Assembly: GCF_008764245.1 (NCBI RefSeq)
Contig: NZ_VTQV01000035.1
Span: forward strand, 1 to 45,921
Origin: Bacillus subtilis
GTDB taxonomy: Bacteria > Bacillota > Bacilli > Bacillales > Bacillaceae_C
Length of the DNA: 45,921 nt
Reading direction: 5' to 3'
Shown here piece after piece: positions 29,870 through 38,950 of the stretch (position 1 is the first letter of the stretch; each line of letters opens with the position of its first letter). A program made the position numbers and the translations under genes. The notes beneath the pieces were generated by a model. That model was given only the letters and a program-made list of their open reading frames with translations. It was not told where the DNA came from and did no database searches.

Positions 29870-29933
29870 TGGATTCCCCCCGTTCCTTATTGTAAACAAT
29901 ATATGAAGGATCACAGCTAGAAGCAAAATAAAC

Positions 29934-29972
29934 GCGGTTCATGAAAAGTGTATCATACTTTTCATGAACCGC
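29934..29972 (-). terminator. Terminator of the putB-putC unit
   Basis: GCGGTTCATGAAAAGT (29934-29949) and ACTTTTCATGAACCGC (29957-29972) form a perfect 16-bp stem with a 7-base loop. On the minus strand it is followed by GTTTATTTTG. It lies between putC and putR, so the regulator is likely transcribed from its own promoter. Confidence 0.85.
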
Positions 29973-30046
29973 ATTATTTATGTGTTTCAATTTAAAGCTT
30001 TTTCTGTTCCTGGTTCTGTAAATCTTATGATTCGGATAAAAGTTCA

Positions 30047-31591
30047 TCACAGCATTTCCGATGTCGTTTTGGCTTGCATATGCAAAAGCAAGTAATCCGG
30101 TCCACCAGCTTTCGAGTCTGTTCCGGACATATTGAAGCCCCCGAACGGCTGATAGCCGACAATGGCTCCTGTACAGCCGCGGTTAAAATAAAGATTTCCA
30201 ACATGAAAATCTTCACGGGCTTGCTCTAAATGCATCCGGTTGTTTGTGATCACGGCTCCTGTTAACCCATATTCCGTGTTATTCGCCATTTCGAGGGCGG
30301 TTTGGAAATCCTTTGCCTTCGCAAAAGCGACAACAGGTCCGAAAATTTCTTCCTGCATAATGCGCGCATTAGGATCTAGCCCGGCAAAAATAGTTGGTTG
30401 GATGAAAAATCCTTCCGTGTCGTCTCCTTCTCCACCAACCATTAATTGCCCTTCTGTTTTGCCAATTTCAATATATGCCATAATTTTGTCGTAAGCCTGT
30501 TGATCGTTGACAGGTCCCATAAAATTATTTGGTTCCACTGGATCTCCCATCGTCAACTCTTTTGTCAATTCAACAGCTCGGTTCAATACCTGATCATACA
30601 CATCTTCTACGACGATTGCTCGGGAACAAGCGGAGCACTTTTGCCCTGAAAATCCAAAGGCTGATCGAACGATTGATTGGGCGGCAATCTCTAAATCTGC
30701 TTCTTTATCCACGACAATGGTATCTTTCCCACCCATTTCTGCAATTACACGTTTTAACCAGATCTGTCCTTTATTCACAATAGCTGCACGTTCATAAATG
30801 CGTGTGCCCACTTCTCTAGAACCTGTAAAACTAATAAAACGTGTTTTCGGATGATCGACAAGAATATCACCAACCTCGGCCCCGCTTCCAGGAATATAAT
30901 TGAGCACACCCTTTGGTAAACCTGCTTCTTCCATCACTTCAACAAATTTAGCCGCGACAACGGGAGTGGTGGAGGCAGGTTTTAATAGAACAGTATTTCC
31001 TGACACGAGGGCGGCCACTGTTGTTCCAGCCATAATGGCAAATGCAAAATTCCACGGAGAAATCACAACACCGACACCAAGTGGGATATAGGTGTAGCGA
31101 TTATATTCTCCTGGGCGGCTTTCAACTTTCTTGCCATTTTTATGTTCCAGCATTTGCCGGCCATAATATTCCATAAAATCGATTCCCTCAGCAGTATCAG
31201 CATCCGCTTCATTCCAAGGTTTTCCTGCTTCTTTCACAAGCAACGCGGAAAATTCATGCTTACGACGTCTAATAATAGCCGCTGCTTTGAATAATATATC
31301 TGCACGAATTTCTGGTTTGACCCTTTTCCACGATTCAAAAGCTTGCAAAGCACTATTCATGGCCTGTTCTGCCAGTTCCCGATTCGCTTTCGATACTCGT
31401 CCGACCACTTCTTCTTTATTGGCCGGATTAATCGAAACTATTTTTTCAGCAGTTGTAATTTTTTCTCCGCCAATGACTAATGGATAATCTTTACCAAGGT
31501 ATCCTTCTACTACATTTAATCCAGCCTGAAACGCTTGCTTATTTTTCTCTTTGGAAAAATCCGTAAATGGTTCATGTTTGTACGTAATCAC
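30047..31591 (-). CDS. putC: 1-pyrroline-5-carboxylate dehydrogenase (PutC/RocA type)
   Basis: Oxidises P5C (glutamate semialdehyde) to glutamate with NAD+, the second step of proline use. This aldehyde dehydrogenase has the NAD-binding and active-site blocks [46 protein letters not shown], the general-base glutamate in VIAEMGGKD, and the catalytic cysteine in [17 protein letters not shown] 31591 (product [12 protein letters not shown]...) is preferred to TTG 31600, because the ribosome binding site AAAGGGG directly abuts the TTG. The product is then 514 aa, about the family length. putB lies just upstream with a 14-base gap. No putP proline transporter follows, unlike B. subtilis. Confidence 0.93.
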   Translation of the reverse strand: MITYKHEPFTDFSKEKNKQAFQAGLNVVEGYLGKDYPLVIGGEKITTAEKIVSINPANKEEVVGRVSKANRELAEQAMNSALQAFESWKRVKPEIRADILFKAAAIIRRRKHEFSALLVKEAGKPWNEADADTAEGIDFMEYYGRQMLEHKNGKKVESRPGEYNRYTYIPLGVGVVISPWNFAFAIMAGTTVAALVSGNTVLLKPASTTPVVAAKFVEVMEEAGLPKGVLNYIPGSGAEVGDILVDHPKTRFISFTGSREVGTRIYERAAIVNKGQIWLKRVIAEMGGKDTIVVDKEADLEIAAQSIVRSAFGFSGQKCSACSRAIVVEDVYDQVLNRAVELTKELTMGDPVEPNNFMGPVNDQQAYDKIMAYIEIGKTEGQLMVGGEGDDTEGFFIQPTIFAGLDPNARIMQEEIFGPVVAFAKAKDFQTALEMANNTEYGLTGAVITNNRMHLEQAREDFHVGNLYFNRGCTGAIVGYQPFGGFNMSGTDSKAGGPDYLLLHMQAKTTSEML

Positions 31592-31605
31592 CGAATCCAA
31601 CCCCT

Positions 31606-32523
31606 TTATTTTTTGATTAAGCCTTTAAAGGCGAAAGCAATATTAGCCGGTCTTTCCGCTAATCTCCTCATAAAATACCCATACCAGTCGAGTCCGTACG
31701 GTACATACACTCTCATTTTATATCCTTGTTTCACAAGCTCTAATTGCGTTTTGCTTCGCATTCCATATAACATTTGGAACTCAAATTGATCGGTTGGGAT
31801 TTTTAATTTTGTAGCAAGCTCCTTTGTGTATTGAATGATGTTGTCATCATGAGAAGCGATCGCTGTGTATAACCCGTAATGAAAGCCTTGTTCAATTAAT
31901 TTTTTATAAGAATCGTCGACATCTTTTTTATCGGGATAGGCGACGTCGGCAGGTTCCTTATAGGCCCCTTTAACCAAACGTAAAAAAGGCTTGTAGGAAC
32001 TTAAGGTTTGTAAGTCTTGTTCTGTCCGATATAAATAAGCTTGCAATACAGTGCTCACACAGTTGTATTTTTCTTTAAATTGTTTAAATAAATCAATCGT
32101 TGCTTGGCAACGGGGAGAATCCTCCATGTCAATCGTGACCATAATTCCATATTCTTCGGCAGTATCCAAAATTCGCGTCATATTGTGAATGACAAGTTCA
32201 TGATCAATGTCAAGGCCTAAGGAAGTCATTTTGACAGACATATGGGAGTCAAGCTTTTCTTGGTGGATCATTTTTATCGTCTGTATGCATTCTTCCGCTC
32301 TTGCATTGGCCACTTCTTCAGAATCGACAAATTCCCCCAAGTAATCAACCGTTGTGGATAAACCTTGATGATTTAGTGCGCGAATGATGGGAATGGAACT
32401 TGCAAAATCTGTGCCACTAATAATTTTCCCCGCAGCAAAATTCCCACCTCTTTTTTGGGCAAGAGTATTCAATAATTTATTTTTGGATAAAAACATGAAA
32501 AAGTTTTTAGTGAGCGCTTCCAT
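31606..32523 (-). CDS. putB: Proline dehydrogenase
   Basis: The 305-aa FAD enzyme oxidises proline to P5C and is the first gene of the put unit. Family motifs are clear: [22 protein letters not shown] (FAD/substrate lysine), EFQMLYGMR and the end [15 protein letters not shown], whose arginines bind the proline carboxylate. It is a monofunctional Gram-positive type. GAGGGGGTG lies 8 bases before the ATG. The upstream region has a TACAAT -10 but a poor -35, consistent with activator dependence. Confidence 0.94.
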   Translation of the reverse strand: MEALTKNFFMFLSKNKLLNTLAQKRGGNFAAGKIISGTDFASSIPIIRALNHQGLSTTVDYLGEFVDSEEVANARAEECIQTIKMIHQEKLDSHMSVKMTSLGLDIDHELVIHNMTRILDTAEEYGIMVTIDMEDSPRCQATIDLFKQFKEKYNCVSTVLQAYLYRTEQDLQTLSSYKPFLRLVKGAYKEPADVAYPDKKDVDDSYKKLIEQGFHYGLYTAIASHDDNIIQYTKELATKLKIPTDQFEFQMLYGMRSKTQLELVKQGYKMRVYVPYGLDWYGYFMRRLAERPANIAFAFKGLIKK

Positions 32524-32558
32524 ATGTTTTCACCCCCTCTATAAGTCATCGTAAGTTT

Positions 32559-32603
32559 ATTGTACAAAATTCCCATTTTTTTGACATCGTTGTTCAGAAA
32601 CAA
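32559..32603 (-). promoter_or_regulatory. putB promoter -10 and candidate activator site
   Basis: On the minus strand, TACAAT lies at 32564-32559 and no good -35 hexamer precedes it. Centred about 35 bases further upstream, at 32590-32603, is the dyad TTGTT-CAGA-AACAA. Its place, just upstream of a promoter lacking a -35, is where an activator such as PutR would bind. The site itself is unverified. Confidence 0.4.
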
Positions 32604-32711
32604 TAATTTAGCGCTTTCATTGTGGATGGCAGACAACGGCAAAGGACCTGACTGTCTAGTGGGGGCCAGAAGATGGTATATTTATAGAAGAAAGAAATGG
32701 GGGATGGGGAT

Positions 32712-33482
32712 ATGTTTGTAAAAGAGGCGGGGAAGCGAACTGGACCATTGCTCGTTTTTTTGCACGGCGGCGGTGTGAGTGGATGGATGTGGAATCAACA
32801 ATTAGAATATTTTAACCATTACCATATACTTATACCTGATTTACCGGGACATGGACAAAGCAGAGAAGAGAATGTTTTTTCGATTCGGGATACCGCAGAA
32901 GAATTGATTAAATGGATAAAAGCGGAAAATTCCGACAAAAAGGTGGTCGTCGTTGGTTTTTCACTAGGGGCGCAAATTGTGGTGGAAATGTTGCATCAAG
33001 AGCCTGATCTGGTTGATTATGCTATGGTTAACAGTGCATTAGTCAGACCAAATCCAATCCTGCATAGCCTCATTAGTCCAATGATTAAATCGACTTCTTT
33101 CTTAATTAAAAACCGGGCCTTTGCAAGGCTTCAGTCCAAAGAGCTTTACATAAATGAGAGGGATTTTGAGACTTACTTTCAAGAGAGCAAGAAACTGAAA
33201 ACGGAAACGTTGATTCAGGTGTTACAAGAAAATATGACTTATACGCTTCCTGGGAATTTCTCACAAGCAAAGGCGGAGATTTTGGTGACTGTTGGAGAAA
33301 AAGAAAAGGGAATCATGCGAAAATCCGCCGAGGATCTTGTGCAGGCTCATCCTGCTAGTAATGGGATTATTTTCCCACAAGTAGGGCACGGTATCCCCCT
33401 TGCGAATCCCGATTTATTTAATCGAACATTGGATGCCTGGGTGAATAAGCAGCCACTCCCGGAAGAATTAAGGCTATTATGA
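32712..33482 (+). CDS. Alpha/beta-fold hydrolase
   Basis: The 256-aa protein has the whole fold signature: HGGGVSGWMWNQQ (oxyanion hole region) at about residues 20-32, LIPDLPGHGQS, the nucleophile elbow GFSLGAQIV, and the late histidine in VGHGIPLANP; the acid is probably the conserved Glu/Asp after ILVTVGEKE. There is no signal peptide, so it is cytoplasmic. The substrate is unknown; the family includes esterases and C-C hydrolases. ATG 32712 is chosen over 32697 because GGGGATGGGGAT supplies the ribosome binding site. It diverges from putB but no functional link is evident. Confidence 0.85.
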   Translation: MFVKEAGKRTGPLLVFLHGGGVSGWMWNQQLEYFNHYHILIPDLPGHGQSREENVFSIRDTAEELIKWIKAENSDKKVVVVGFSLGAQIVVEMLHQEPDLVDYAMVNSALVRPNPILHSLISPMIKSTSFLIKNRAFARLQSKELYINERDFETYFQESKKLKTETLIQVLQENMTYTLPGNFSQAKAEILVTVGEKEKGIMRKSAEDLVQAHPASNGIIFPQVGHGIPLANPDLFNRTLDAWVNKQPLPEELRLL

Positions 33483-33525
33483 CATGAACTGCATCTCAGA
33501 AAGGCTACAGTGATGAGCGTTGGCC

Positions 33526-33889
33526 GTCCCCGAATTAGAGAAAATATCAAAAAAGGGGTACGGCGACCGTCGTGGTCGTCCCCGAATCAGAGAAAACATC
33601 AAAAAAGGGGAATGGCGACCGTCGTGGCCGTCCCCGAATTGGAGAAAAAGTCAAAAAAGGGGAATGGCGACCGTCGAGGCTGTCCCCGAAACAGAGAAAA
33701 TATCAAAAAAGGGGTACGGCGACCGTCGTGGCCGTCCCCCAATCAGAGAAAATATCAAAAAAGGGGTACGGCGACCGTCGAGGCTGTCCCCGAATCAGAG
33801 AAAATATCAAAAAAGGGGTACGGCGACCATCGTGGCTGTCCCCGAATCAGAGAAAACATCAAAAAAGGGGAATGGCGACCGTGTTGGCT
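33526..33889 (-). repeat. Seven tandem 52-bp units, each a terminator-like hairpin on the minus strand
   Basis: Units start at 33526, 33578, 33630, 33682, 33734, 33786 and 33838. Each begins GTCCCCGAA or close to it, holds TCAAAAAAGGGG in the middle and ends in a GC-rich block (GACCGTCGTGGCC or variants). Read on the minus strand each unit is GGGGACGGC...GCCGTACCCC followed by TTTTTTGA, the form of an intrinsic terminator with one bulged base. Substitutions between units concentrate in the stem and upstream A-rich part; the last unit is the most diverged. It lies 35 bases beyond the 3' end of the ybxH-like gene, so it should block transcripts running toward the hydrolase gene. Confidence 0.9.
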
Positions 33890-33924
33890 TTACCCATTTC
33901 TAAATCATGGCAGCTGTTATAAGT

Positions 33925-34116
33925 TTAAATACCCTTTTCATCGCAATATTCCGCTACAATCTCTTCAATTTGATCAAGTTCCGGATATTTCCCGGAAAAA
34001 GTAAATTTGATTTCTTCCACAAATTCTCCATCTTTATAAACATGAACGGCACCATTTTGGGCAATTACACTGTGTTCAGGTTCAAAAACATATCCATCTC
34101 GTTCAATTGCTCCCAT
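33925..34116 (-). CDS. YbxH-like small protein
   Basis: The 63-aa product MGAIERDGYVFEPEHSVIAQ... HVYKDGEFVEEI... ending VAEYCDEKGI matches the small conserved protein YbxH of B. subtilis as I remember it; its function is unknown. ATG 34116 is preferred to the upstream in-frame GTG 34125 because AAAGGAG lies 8 bases before the ATG. The protein is acidic, without signal peptide or membrane segment. Downstream transcription meets seven terminator-like repeats. Confidence 0.75.
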   Translation of the reverse strand: MGAIERDGYVFEPEHSVIAQNGAVHVYKDGEFVEEIKFTFSGKYPELDQIEEIVAEYCDEKGI

Positions 34117-34190
34117 AAAATACACTCCTTTAAAGCCATCTATCGATTATTATCTCCCATTTTGTTTTATTGAAACGACATTGTTTTGGA

Positions 34191-34352
34191 TTAAAAATAT
34201 TGCTGATTCCGTCCTTTGCCAAGTGGCGCATTTTTCTGGCCTTCCCCTCCTTTAAAGTGCATGTATTTCCGTCGGATTACCAATGCTTCTTCATTTGCAC
34301 AGAGAGATGGTTGCTTAATTAAAAATGGGGAACCTTTATAAGATACGGACCA
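34191..34352 (-). other. Open frame without a clear start, protein-like 3' part
   Basis: On the minus strand a frame is open from 34352 to the TAA at 34191, reading YKGSPFLIKQPSLCANEEAL, then IRRKYMHFKGGEGQKNAPLG and a short end. It looks more protein-like than random, but the only ATG (34262) gives just 23 aa and no ribosome binding site is visible. It may be the 3' end of a decayed gene following the DoxX-like gene, or chance. The remainder of the gap between ybxH and the DoxX gene shows nothing else. Confidence 0.25.
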
Positions 34353-34365
34353 CTACTACAAAAAA

Positions 34366-34725
34366 TCATGAAGCTTCTGATTTATACAAAACGATCAGTA
34401 AAACCAACATCGTGATATCTAGCCGTGCTTCAAAGAGGAATGCCATAAAGTCTGTTGAAAGAAGAGGAATTTTCGTAATGGCAAGCGCAGCGATCATGAC
34501 CGCTATTAACGGAATAGTAGCAAGCTTTGTTGCCATGTTGAATAAGAGACAAGCACCTGCAATGATTTCAATAATCGCAACAACATAGAGCATGATTTCG
34601 GGAAAAGGTAAACCTAGTTGAACAAAATAGCTTCCGAGTTCAGAGCTTGTTATTTTCATCAAACCTGAAATGATAAAAACATAGGCCACTACATAACGAA
34701 GGGATTTAAAAGGAAAACGGATCAT
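34366..34725 (-). CDS. DoxX-like small membrane protein
   Basis: The 119-aa protein has four hydrophobic segments and the DoxX-type start YVVAYVFIISGLMKITS, with the GL-x-K pattern, then LPFPEIMLYVVAIIEIIAGACLL. DoxX proteins are quinone-related membrane proteins of uncertain role, often tied to redox or thiol stress. AAAGGGGGAGCC precedes the ATG. Its promoter region faces the divergent Tat-substrate gene at 34952, about 225 bases away. Confidence 0.8.
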   Translation of the reverse strand: MIRFPFKSLRYVVAYVFIISGLMKITSSELGSYFVQLGLPFPEIMLYVVAIIEIIAGACLLFNMATKLATIPLIAVMIAALAITKIPLLSTDFMAFLFEARLDITMLVLLIVLYKSEAS

Positions 34726-34951
34726 TTTGGCTCCCCCTTTACATATTTCTTTCGTGTATCTCCATTATATGCAGCTGTTTGGACAAACAGGACTCAGGAT
34801 CCAACGTGAAAATGGATCTGTATGGAAATCCCCATTTATGAACTCGAATTTAGATGAAATAGGCTTTATTGTAAAAATCTCCCCTTTTCATGCGTAATTT
34901 CCCTGATATTGTAAATAATACTATTTAACATTCACTGAAAGGAGTATGAGA

Positions 34952-35740
34952 ATGAGCGATCAACAAGATAAAAAGGGCATGACAAGAAGAGAGTTTATTC
35001 GGAAAGGAGGATATGTCGCAGGAGGTGTTGTGGGTGGTGGAGTTTTAGGTGGTCTCATTACCCAACAAACTCTGAAAACCAATCAAAAAGGACAAACCTC
35101 ACCACAGCAAGATTCAGGTAAAGGTCCAGAAGTCAGTTATCAGCGAGCCATGATGTTTTTTTCCAATCCCGAGGAATTTACCGTTCTTTCCCAAGCAGCA
35201 GAGCGAATTTTTCCAGCCGATGATCTTGGACCAGGAGCGATTGATCTGGATGTTCCTTATTATATTGACCATCAGTTAGCAGGGACATGGGGAAATAATG
35301 CACGTGATTATATGATGGGGCCTTTTTATCCTGGGCTAGAAACGCAGGGATTCCAATCCCATTTACGAAGAAATGAAATTTTTAGCCAAGGGATTTCAAA
35401 AATCCAATCCCATAGTCAAGAAAAATACAAGAAAAAATTCACAGAATTAAGTGAAGAAGAACAAGACAAGGTTTTAATTGATTTTGAAAAAGGCAAGGTC
35501 AAAATGGACGGAGTGACCTCAGATGATTTCTTTACCTTATTACGAATGGTTGTTCTAGAAGGTGTATATGCGGATCCTCTTTATGGTGGGAACCGGGATA
35601 TGGCAGCTTGGAAAATGAAAGGCTTCCCGGGTAACCAAATGAGTTATCTAGATAAAATCGAAGCGACTGATTTTTTAGAAATAGAGCCAGTTAGTTTAAC
35701 AGCACATATGCCGGCGCAAAAGAAAAAGTCTAATGGCTAA
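34952..35740 (+). CDS. Gluconate 2-dehydrogenase subunit 3-like protein with Tat signal
   Basis: The 262-aa protein has a textbook twin-arginine signal (TRREFIRKGG at residues 10-19), a glycine-rich hydrophobic stretch and a lipid-free mature part. The mature domain (LSQAAERIFPADDLGPGAIDLDVPYYIDHQL, then ADPLYGGNRDMAAWKMKGFPG) is the family subunit 3, which carries its flavoprotein partner through the Tat pore and stabilises it. ATG 34952 is chosen over ATG 34946 because AAAGGAG needs the longer spacing. The GMC flavoprotein starts 15 bases after the stop, then tatA and tatC: one operon. Confidence 0.9.
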   Translation: MSDQQDKKGMTRREFIRKGGYVAGGVVGGGVLGGLITQQTLKTNQKGQTSPQQDSGKGPEVSYQRAMMFFSNPEEFTVLSQAAERIFPADDLGPGAIDLDVPYYIDHQLAGTWGNNARDYMMGPFYPGLETQGFQSHLRRNEIFSQGISKIQSHSQEKYKKKFTELSEEEQDKVLIDFEKGKVKMDGVTSDDFFTLLRMVVLEGVYADPLYGGNRDMAAWKMKGFPGNQMSYLDKIEATDFLEIEPVSLTAHMPAQKKKSNG

Positions 35741-35755
35741 GAAAGGATGATGGAT

Positions 35756-37471
35756 ATGGCAAAAACTTTACCAAAAACAGATGTCGTAACCGTTGGAGTT
35801 GGTTGGACGGGAGGAATTATCGCAGCGGAATGTGCAAAAGAGGGCCTCAAGGTAGTTGGACTAGAAAGAGGTGGCGATAAGCGGAATTCAGAAGATTTTT
35901 CCATGGTGCATGACGAATTACGTTATGCTATTCGCTACGACCTTATGCAAGATGTGTCAAAGGAAACCATCACTTTCCGAAATAAAGGAAATCAACGAGC
36001 GTTACCTATGCGCCAGTTAGGCTCGTTTCTCCTGGGCGAAGGCGTTGGGGGATCGGGTATTCACTGGAATGGGCATACTTTTCGTTTTCTGCCTTATGAT
36101 TTTGAAATCAAAAGTAAGACAATCGAAAAATATGGTAAAAACAAAATAAAAAAAGATTATCTCATTCAAGATTGGGGGATCACATACGACGAATTAGAAC
36201 CCTATTTTGATAAATTTGAAAAAACTTGCGGTATCTCCGGCGAACCCAATCCTTTAGGTGGGAAGCGAAGTGCAGATTATCCGACTCCACCCATGAAAAA
36301 AACAGTTATAACGAAAAAATTTAGAGATGCTGCAGAAAAACTGAAGCTCCATCCTTATTCTTTGCCTTCTGCCAATTTGTCAACAGACTATACAAATCCA
36401 GATGGCGAAAAATTAAACGCTTGTCAATATTGTGCTTTTTGTGAACGATTTGGCTGTGAATATGGGGCAAAATCAAGTCCAAATGTGACCGTTATTCCAA
36501 CCGCGAAAAAAACGGGTAATTTCGAATTAAGGACACATGCCAATGTAGTGGAAATTATTCATAAAAACGGGAAAGCAACTGGCGTTAGATATATTGATAC
36601 GCTAAAAGGGGAAGAATATATTCAGCCAGCAGATGTTGTCGTTCTGACTAGTTATGTAATGAATAATTCCAAACTTTTACTCGTTTCTAAACTTGGCCAA
36701 CCGTACAATCCAGATACAGGAAAAGGGGTTATTGGAAGAAATTACTGTTACCAAATATTGCCAGGGTCAACTGGTTTTTATGAGAAAGAACGCTTTAATT
36801 CTTATATGGGGGCAGGAGCCCTTGGTGAAGTGGTGGATGATTTTAATGGAGATAATTTTGATCATAGTGATCTTGATTTTATTCATGGTGGTGCCCTTGT
36901 CGTCAGTCAAGCAGGCTATCGACCAATTGGGAATAACCCAGTCCCATCAGGAACTCCATTATGGGGAAAAGAATTCAAACAAAAATCAATTAAGTATTAC
37001 ACAAGAACAATTTCGGCGGGCTATCAAGGAGCATCGATGCCTTATCGTTATAACTACCTAGACCTTGACCCGAATTATAAAGATGCCTATGGCGTGCCTT
37101 TGTTAAGAATGACCTATAATTACACTGAACAAGATCGGAATCTCTATAATTATCTTAATAAGCAAAGCCATAAAGTGATGAAGGAAATGGGTGCAGATAT
37201 TGTTGAGGACTCTGGAGAATTAATGGACTATAATATCGTTCCTTATCAAACCACACATAATGTTGGCGGCGTCATAATGGGGGATGATCCATCGATTTCC
37301 GCTGTGAATAATTATTCGCAAATGTGGGACGCTGATAATGTATTTGTTGTAGGAGCTTCTTCATTTCCTCACAACAGTGGATACAACCCAACTGGAACCC
37401 TCGGTGCTTTAGCATATCGAGCCTCAGAAGGGATCATTCAATACAGTAAAAAAGGTGGTCAGTTAGCCTAG
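35756..37471 (+). CDS. GMC-family flavoprotein dehydrogenase, large subunit
   Basis: The 571-aa oxidoreductase binds FAD at [13 protein letters not shown] (residues 14-26) and LERGG. The active-site end has [12 protein letters not shown] and [19 protein letters not shown], with the His/Asn pair typical of GMC enzymes. It has no signal of its own and is expected to be exported folded with the Tat-bearing subunit 3. A cysteine cluster C223-x2-C226-x2-C229-x4-C234 suits an iron-sulfur centre; related bacterial sugar dehydrogenases have one. The substrate may be gluconate, glucose or another sugar/polyol. The usual cytochrome c subunit is absent, so the electron acceptor is unclear. ATG 35756 has AAAGGATG upstream. 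Confidence 0.88.
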   Translation: MAKTLPKTDVVTVGVGWTGGIIAAECAKEGLKVVGLERGGDKRNSEDFSMVHDELRYAIRYDLMQDVSKETITFRNKGNQRALPMRQLGSFLLGEGVGGSGIHWNGHTFRFLPYDFEIKSKTIEKYGKNKIKKDYLIQDWGITYDELEPYFDKFEKTCGISGEPNPLGGKRSADYPTPPMKKTVITKKFRDAAEKLKLHPYSLPSANLSTDYTNPDGEKLNACQYCAFCERFGCEYGAKSSPNVTVIPTAKKTGNFELRTHANVVEIIHKNGKATGVRYIDTLKGEEYIQPADVVVLTSYVMNNSKLLLVSKLGQPYNPDTGKGVIGRNYCYQILPGSTGFYEKERFNSYMGAGALGEVVDDFNGDNFDHSDLDFIHGGALVVSQAGYRPIGNNPVPSGTPLWGKEFKQKSIKYYTRTISAGYQGASMPYRYNYLDLDPNYKDAYGVPLLRMTYNYTEQDRNLYNYLNKQSHKVMKEMGADIVEDSGELMDYNIVPYQTTHNVGGVIMGDDPSISAVNNYSQMWDADNVFVVGASSFPHNSGYNPTGTLGALAYRASEGIIQYSKKGGQLA

Positions 37472-37485
37472 GAAGGAGTGCAGCT

Positions 37486-37713
37486 ATGTTTTTTCAACAG
37501 ATAGGTATCCCGGGATTAATTATCATCCTCATCATTACCTTAATTGTATTTGGACCGAAGAAGTTGCCTGAAATTGGCGCAGCCTTTGGCAAAACTTTAT
37601 CAGAATTTAAAAAGTCAGCGAATGAAATTATGAGCTCAGAAGGAACAGAAAAACAAGAGAATCATCCTTCAACAGAAGTCTTGCAGTCGGCATCTAAGCC
37701 GACGAAAGAATAG
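37486..37713 (+). CDS. tatA: TatA, twin-arginine translocase pore subunit
   Basis: This 75-aa protein has one membrane segment ([16 protein letters not shown]), the conserved [10 protein letters not shown] hinge, the amphipathic helix [16 protein letters not shown] and a polar tail. It oligomerises to let folded Tat substrates through. GGAAGGAG lies 8 bases before the ATG. It lies between a Tat substrate pair and tatC, so it probably serves that pair, as TatAd-TatCd serves PhoD in B. subtilis. Confidence 0.95.
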   Translation: MFFQQIGIPGLIIILIITLIVFGPKKLPEIGAAFGKTLSEFKKSANEIMSSEGTEKQENHPSTEVLQSASKPTKE

Positions 37714-37724
37714 GGGTTTCTAAA

Positions 37725-38456
37725 ATGGATGAAGAAAGAGCTTTAACAGAGCACTTAGGTGAGCTTCGCAAGGTGATCATTTATTCGCTTCTCTTTTTTG
37801 GCGTTTGTTTTGTGATTTTTCTTATCTTTACACAAAAAATGATCCCGATCATTACCAGAGACCAAAAACTGACGATGTTGGGGCCATTAGATGTGATTCG
37901 TTTTTATACAGGGATAGCGGGCAGCCTTAGTTTAGGGGTGTCTGCTCCTTTTATTGGCTTGTTGCTTTGGAAATTTATTCGGCCGGCTTTAACTGATTTG
38001 GAGAGTAAAAAGGCATTAAGATATATACCTGCCATGCTTTTCAGTTTTTTGAGTGGACTTCTATTTGGCTTTTATGTTGTGTTTCCTTTTTCCTATCAAT
38101 TTTTGTTGAATCTGGGGACAACCAATTTTCAAATGATGATCACAACCCAAAGTTATTTTTCCTTTTTGATGATGACCACGATTCCGATGGGTTTTTTATT
38201 TGAAGTCCCCTTCGTGCTAATGTTTTTAACAGCCGTTGAAATTTTAACACCGGAACAACTAGCAAAATCGCGAAAATACGCTTATATTGTGTTAGCGATC
38301 GTATCCGCAATCATTACACCGCCTGATTTCGTATCCCAATTGATCGTATTAATTCCGCTGTTTATCCTGTATGAACTGGGGATTGGCTTATCGAAAGTAG
38401 TCTTTCAAAAACAGCAAAAAGAAGCGATGCAAGCGGATCGATTGCCACAAATTTAA
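37725..38456 (+). CDS. tatC: TatC, twin-arginine signal receptor
   Basis: The 243-aa protein has six membrane segments. It carries the conserved N-terminal LTEHLGELRK, whose Glu contacts the twin-arginine motif, FSYQFLLN and the late PPDFVSQLIVLIPLFILYE. With TatA it forms the minimal Gram-positive Tat system. The start is 11 bases after tatA and the gene ends at a terminator (38474). Confidence 0.96.
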   Translation: MDEERALTEHLGELRKVIIYSLLFFGVCFVIFLIFTQKMIPIITRDQKLTMLGPLDVIRFYTGIAGSLSLGVSAPFIGLLLWKFIRPALTDLESKKALRYIPAMLFSFLSGLLFGFYVVFPFSYQFLLNLGTTNFQMMITTQSYFSFLMMTTIPMGFLFEVPFVLMFLTAVEILTPEQLAKSRKYAYIVLAIVSAIITPPDFVSQLIVLIPLFILYELGIGLSKVVFQKQQKEAMQADRLPQI

Positions 38457-38473
38457 AAGTTTATCTAAGGAAG

Positions 38474-38504
38474 AATCTCTCGTACTTGTACGGGGGATTT
38501 TTTC
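38474..38504 (+). terminator. Terminator of the Tat operon
   Basis: AATCTCTCGTAC and GTACGGGGGATT pair with two G-U pairs around TT, followed by TTTTTC. It lies 17 bases after the tatC stop. Confidence 0.85.
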
Positions 38505-38569
38505 TTGTTGTTAAGGAAACTATAAAATTCTAGCTTGTAGATAATTTCTAATAATGGGTATTGACGTTT

Positions 38570-38713
38570 GGCTCCAGCGCCCAGCGACTAGCAAACTTTC
38601 GGTGCCTTCCTACGATAAGTCAACATCAGCCGCCTTTCAGGCTCACTGTGTTTCCTTTATCTCGTCAGGCCCCTAAAAAGTTTGTACGTCGCTAAACGGG
38701 CGCTTGCGCCTTT
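38570..38713. repeat. Dispersed Bacillus-type repeat element, about 145 bp
   Basis: Its ends are imperfect inverted repeats: GGCTCCAGCGCCCAGCGAC on the left, and CGTCGCTAAACGGGCGCTTG on the right (reverse complement CAAGCGCCCGTTTAGCGACG). The interior (CGGTGCCTTCCTACGATAAG, TCTCGTCAGGCCCC) is GC-richer than the surroundings. I recall this element as scattered through intergenic regions of many Bacillus-like genomes, with no coding capacity and no agreed function. Only one copy is in this window. It separates the Tat and TasA operons. Confidence 0.7.
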
Positions 38714-38793
38714 GTTCTGAGGAATAAAAACATTCGAAGAAAAAAGAGTCAGTGAGCGTTATAACGCACGAAAGGATCAATTTGCTAGTTTTC

Positions 38794-38950
38794 GTTCTTA
38801 AAAAAGAACAAAAGTAAGAATGGACGAGAAAATGAAAGAAAAAGAAAGTTTGTTGTTCTTTATAAAGAAAAAACGGCTGTTTTTAAGGGTTTTCAACTAA
38901 GATTATTTCTTATATTCTTTATTAAGAACAAAAGATGCAATATAAAGAAC
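38794..38950 (+). promoter_or_regulatory. Cluster of SinR-type operator boxes before tapA
   Basis: The SinR consensus GTTCTYT appears as an inverted pair GTTCTTA/AAAGAAC at 38794-38809, as GTTCTTT at 38855-38861, as ATTCTTT/TAAGAAC at 38914-38929 (one mismatch each), and as AAAGAAC at 38944-38950. In B. subtilis SinR represses tapA-sipW-tasA from such sites, so the same control is likely here. The last box lies within the longest possible tapA frame, which suggests a later start. Confidence 0.7.

Noticed and set aside
30529-30783. Plus-strand ORFs within putC and putB
   Set aside because: They are antisense shadows of two well-conserved enzymes.
33510-34004. Three overlapping forward ORFs rich in KKG, GDRRG and PSW repeats
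   Set aside because: They arise because the 52-bp tandem unit has no stop in any forward frame; there is no ribosome binding site, and the three frames give unrelated peptides.
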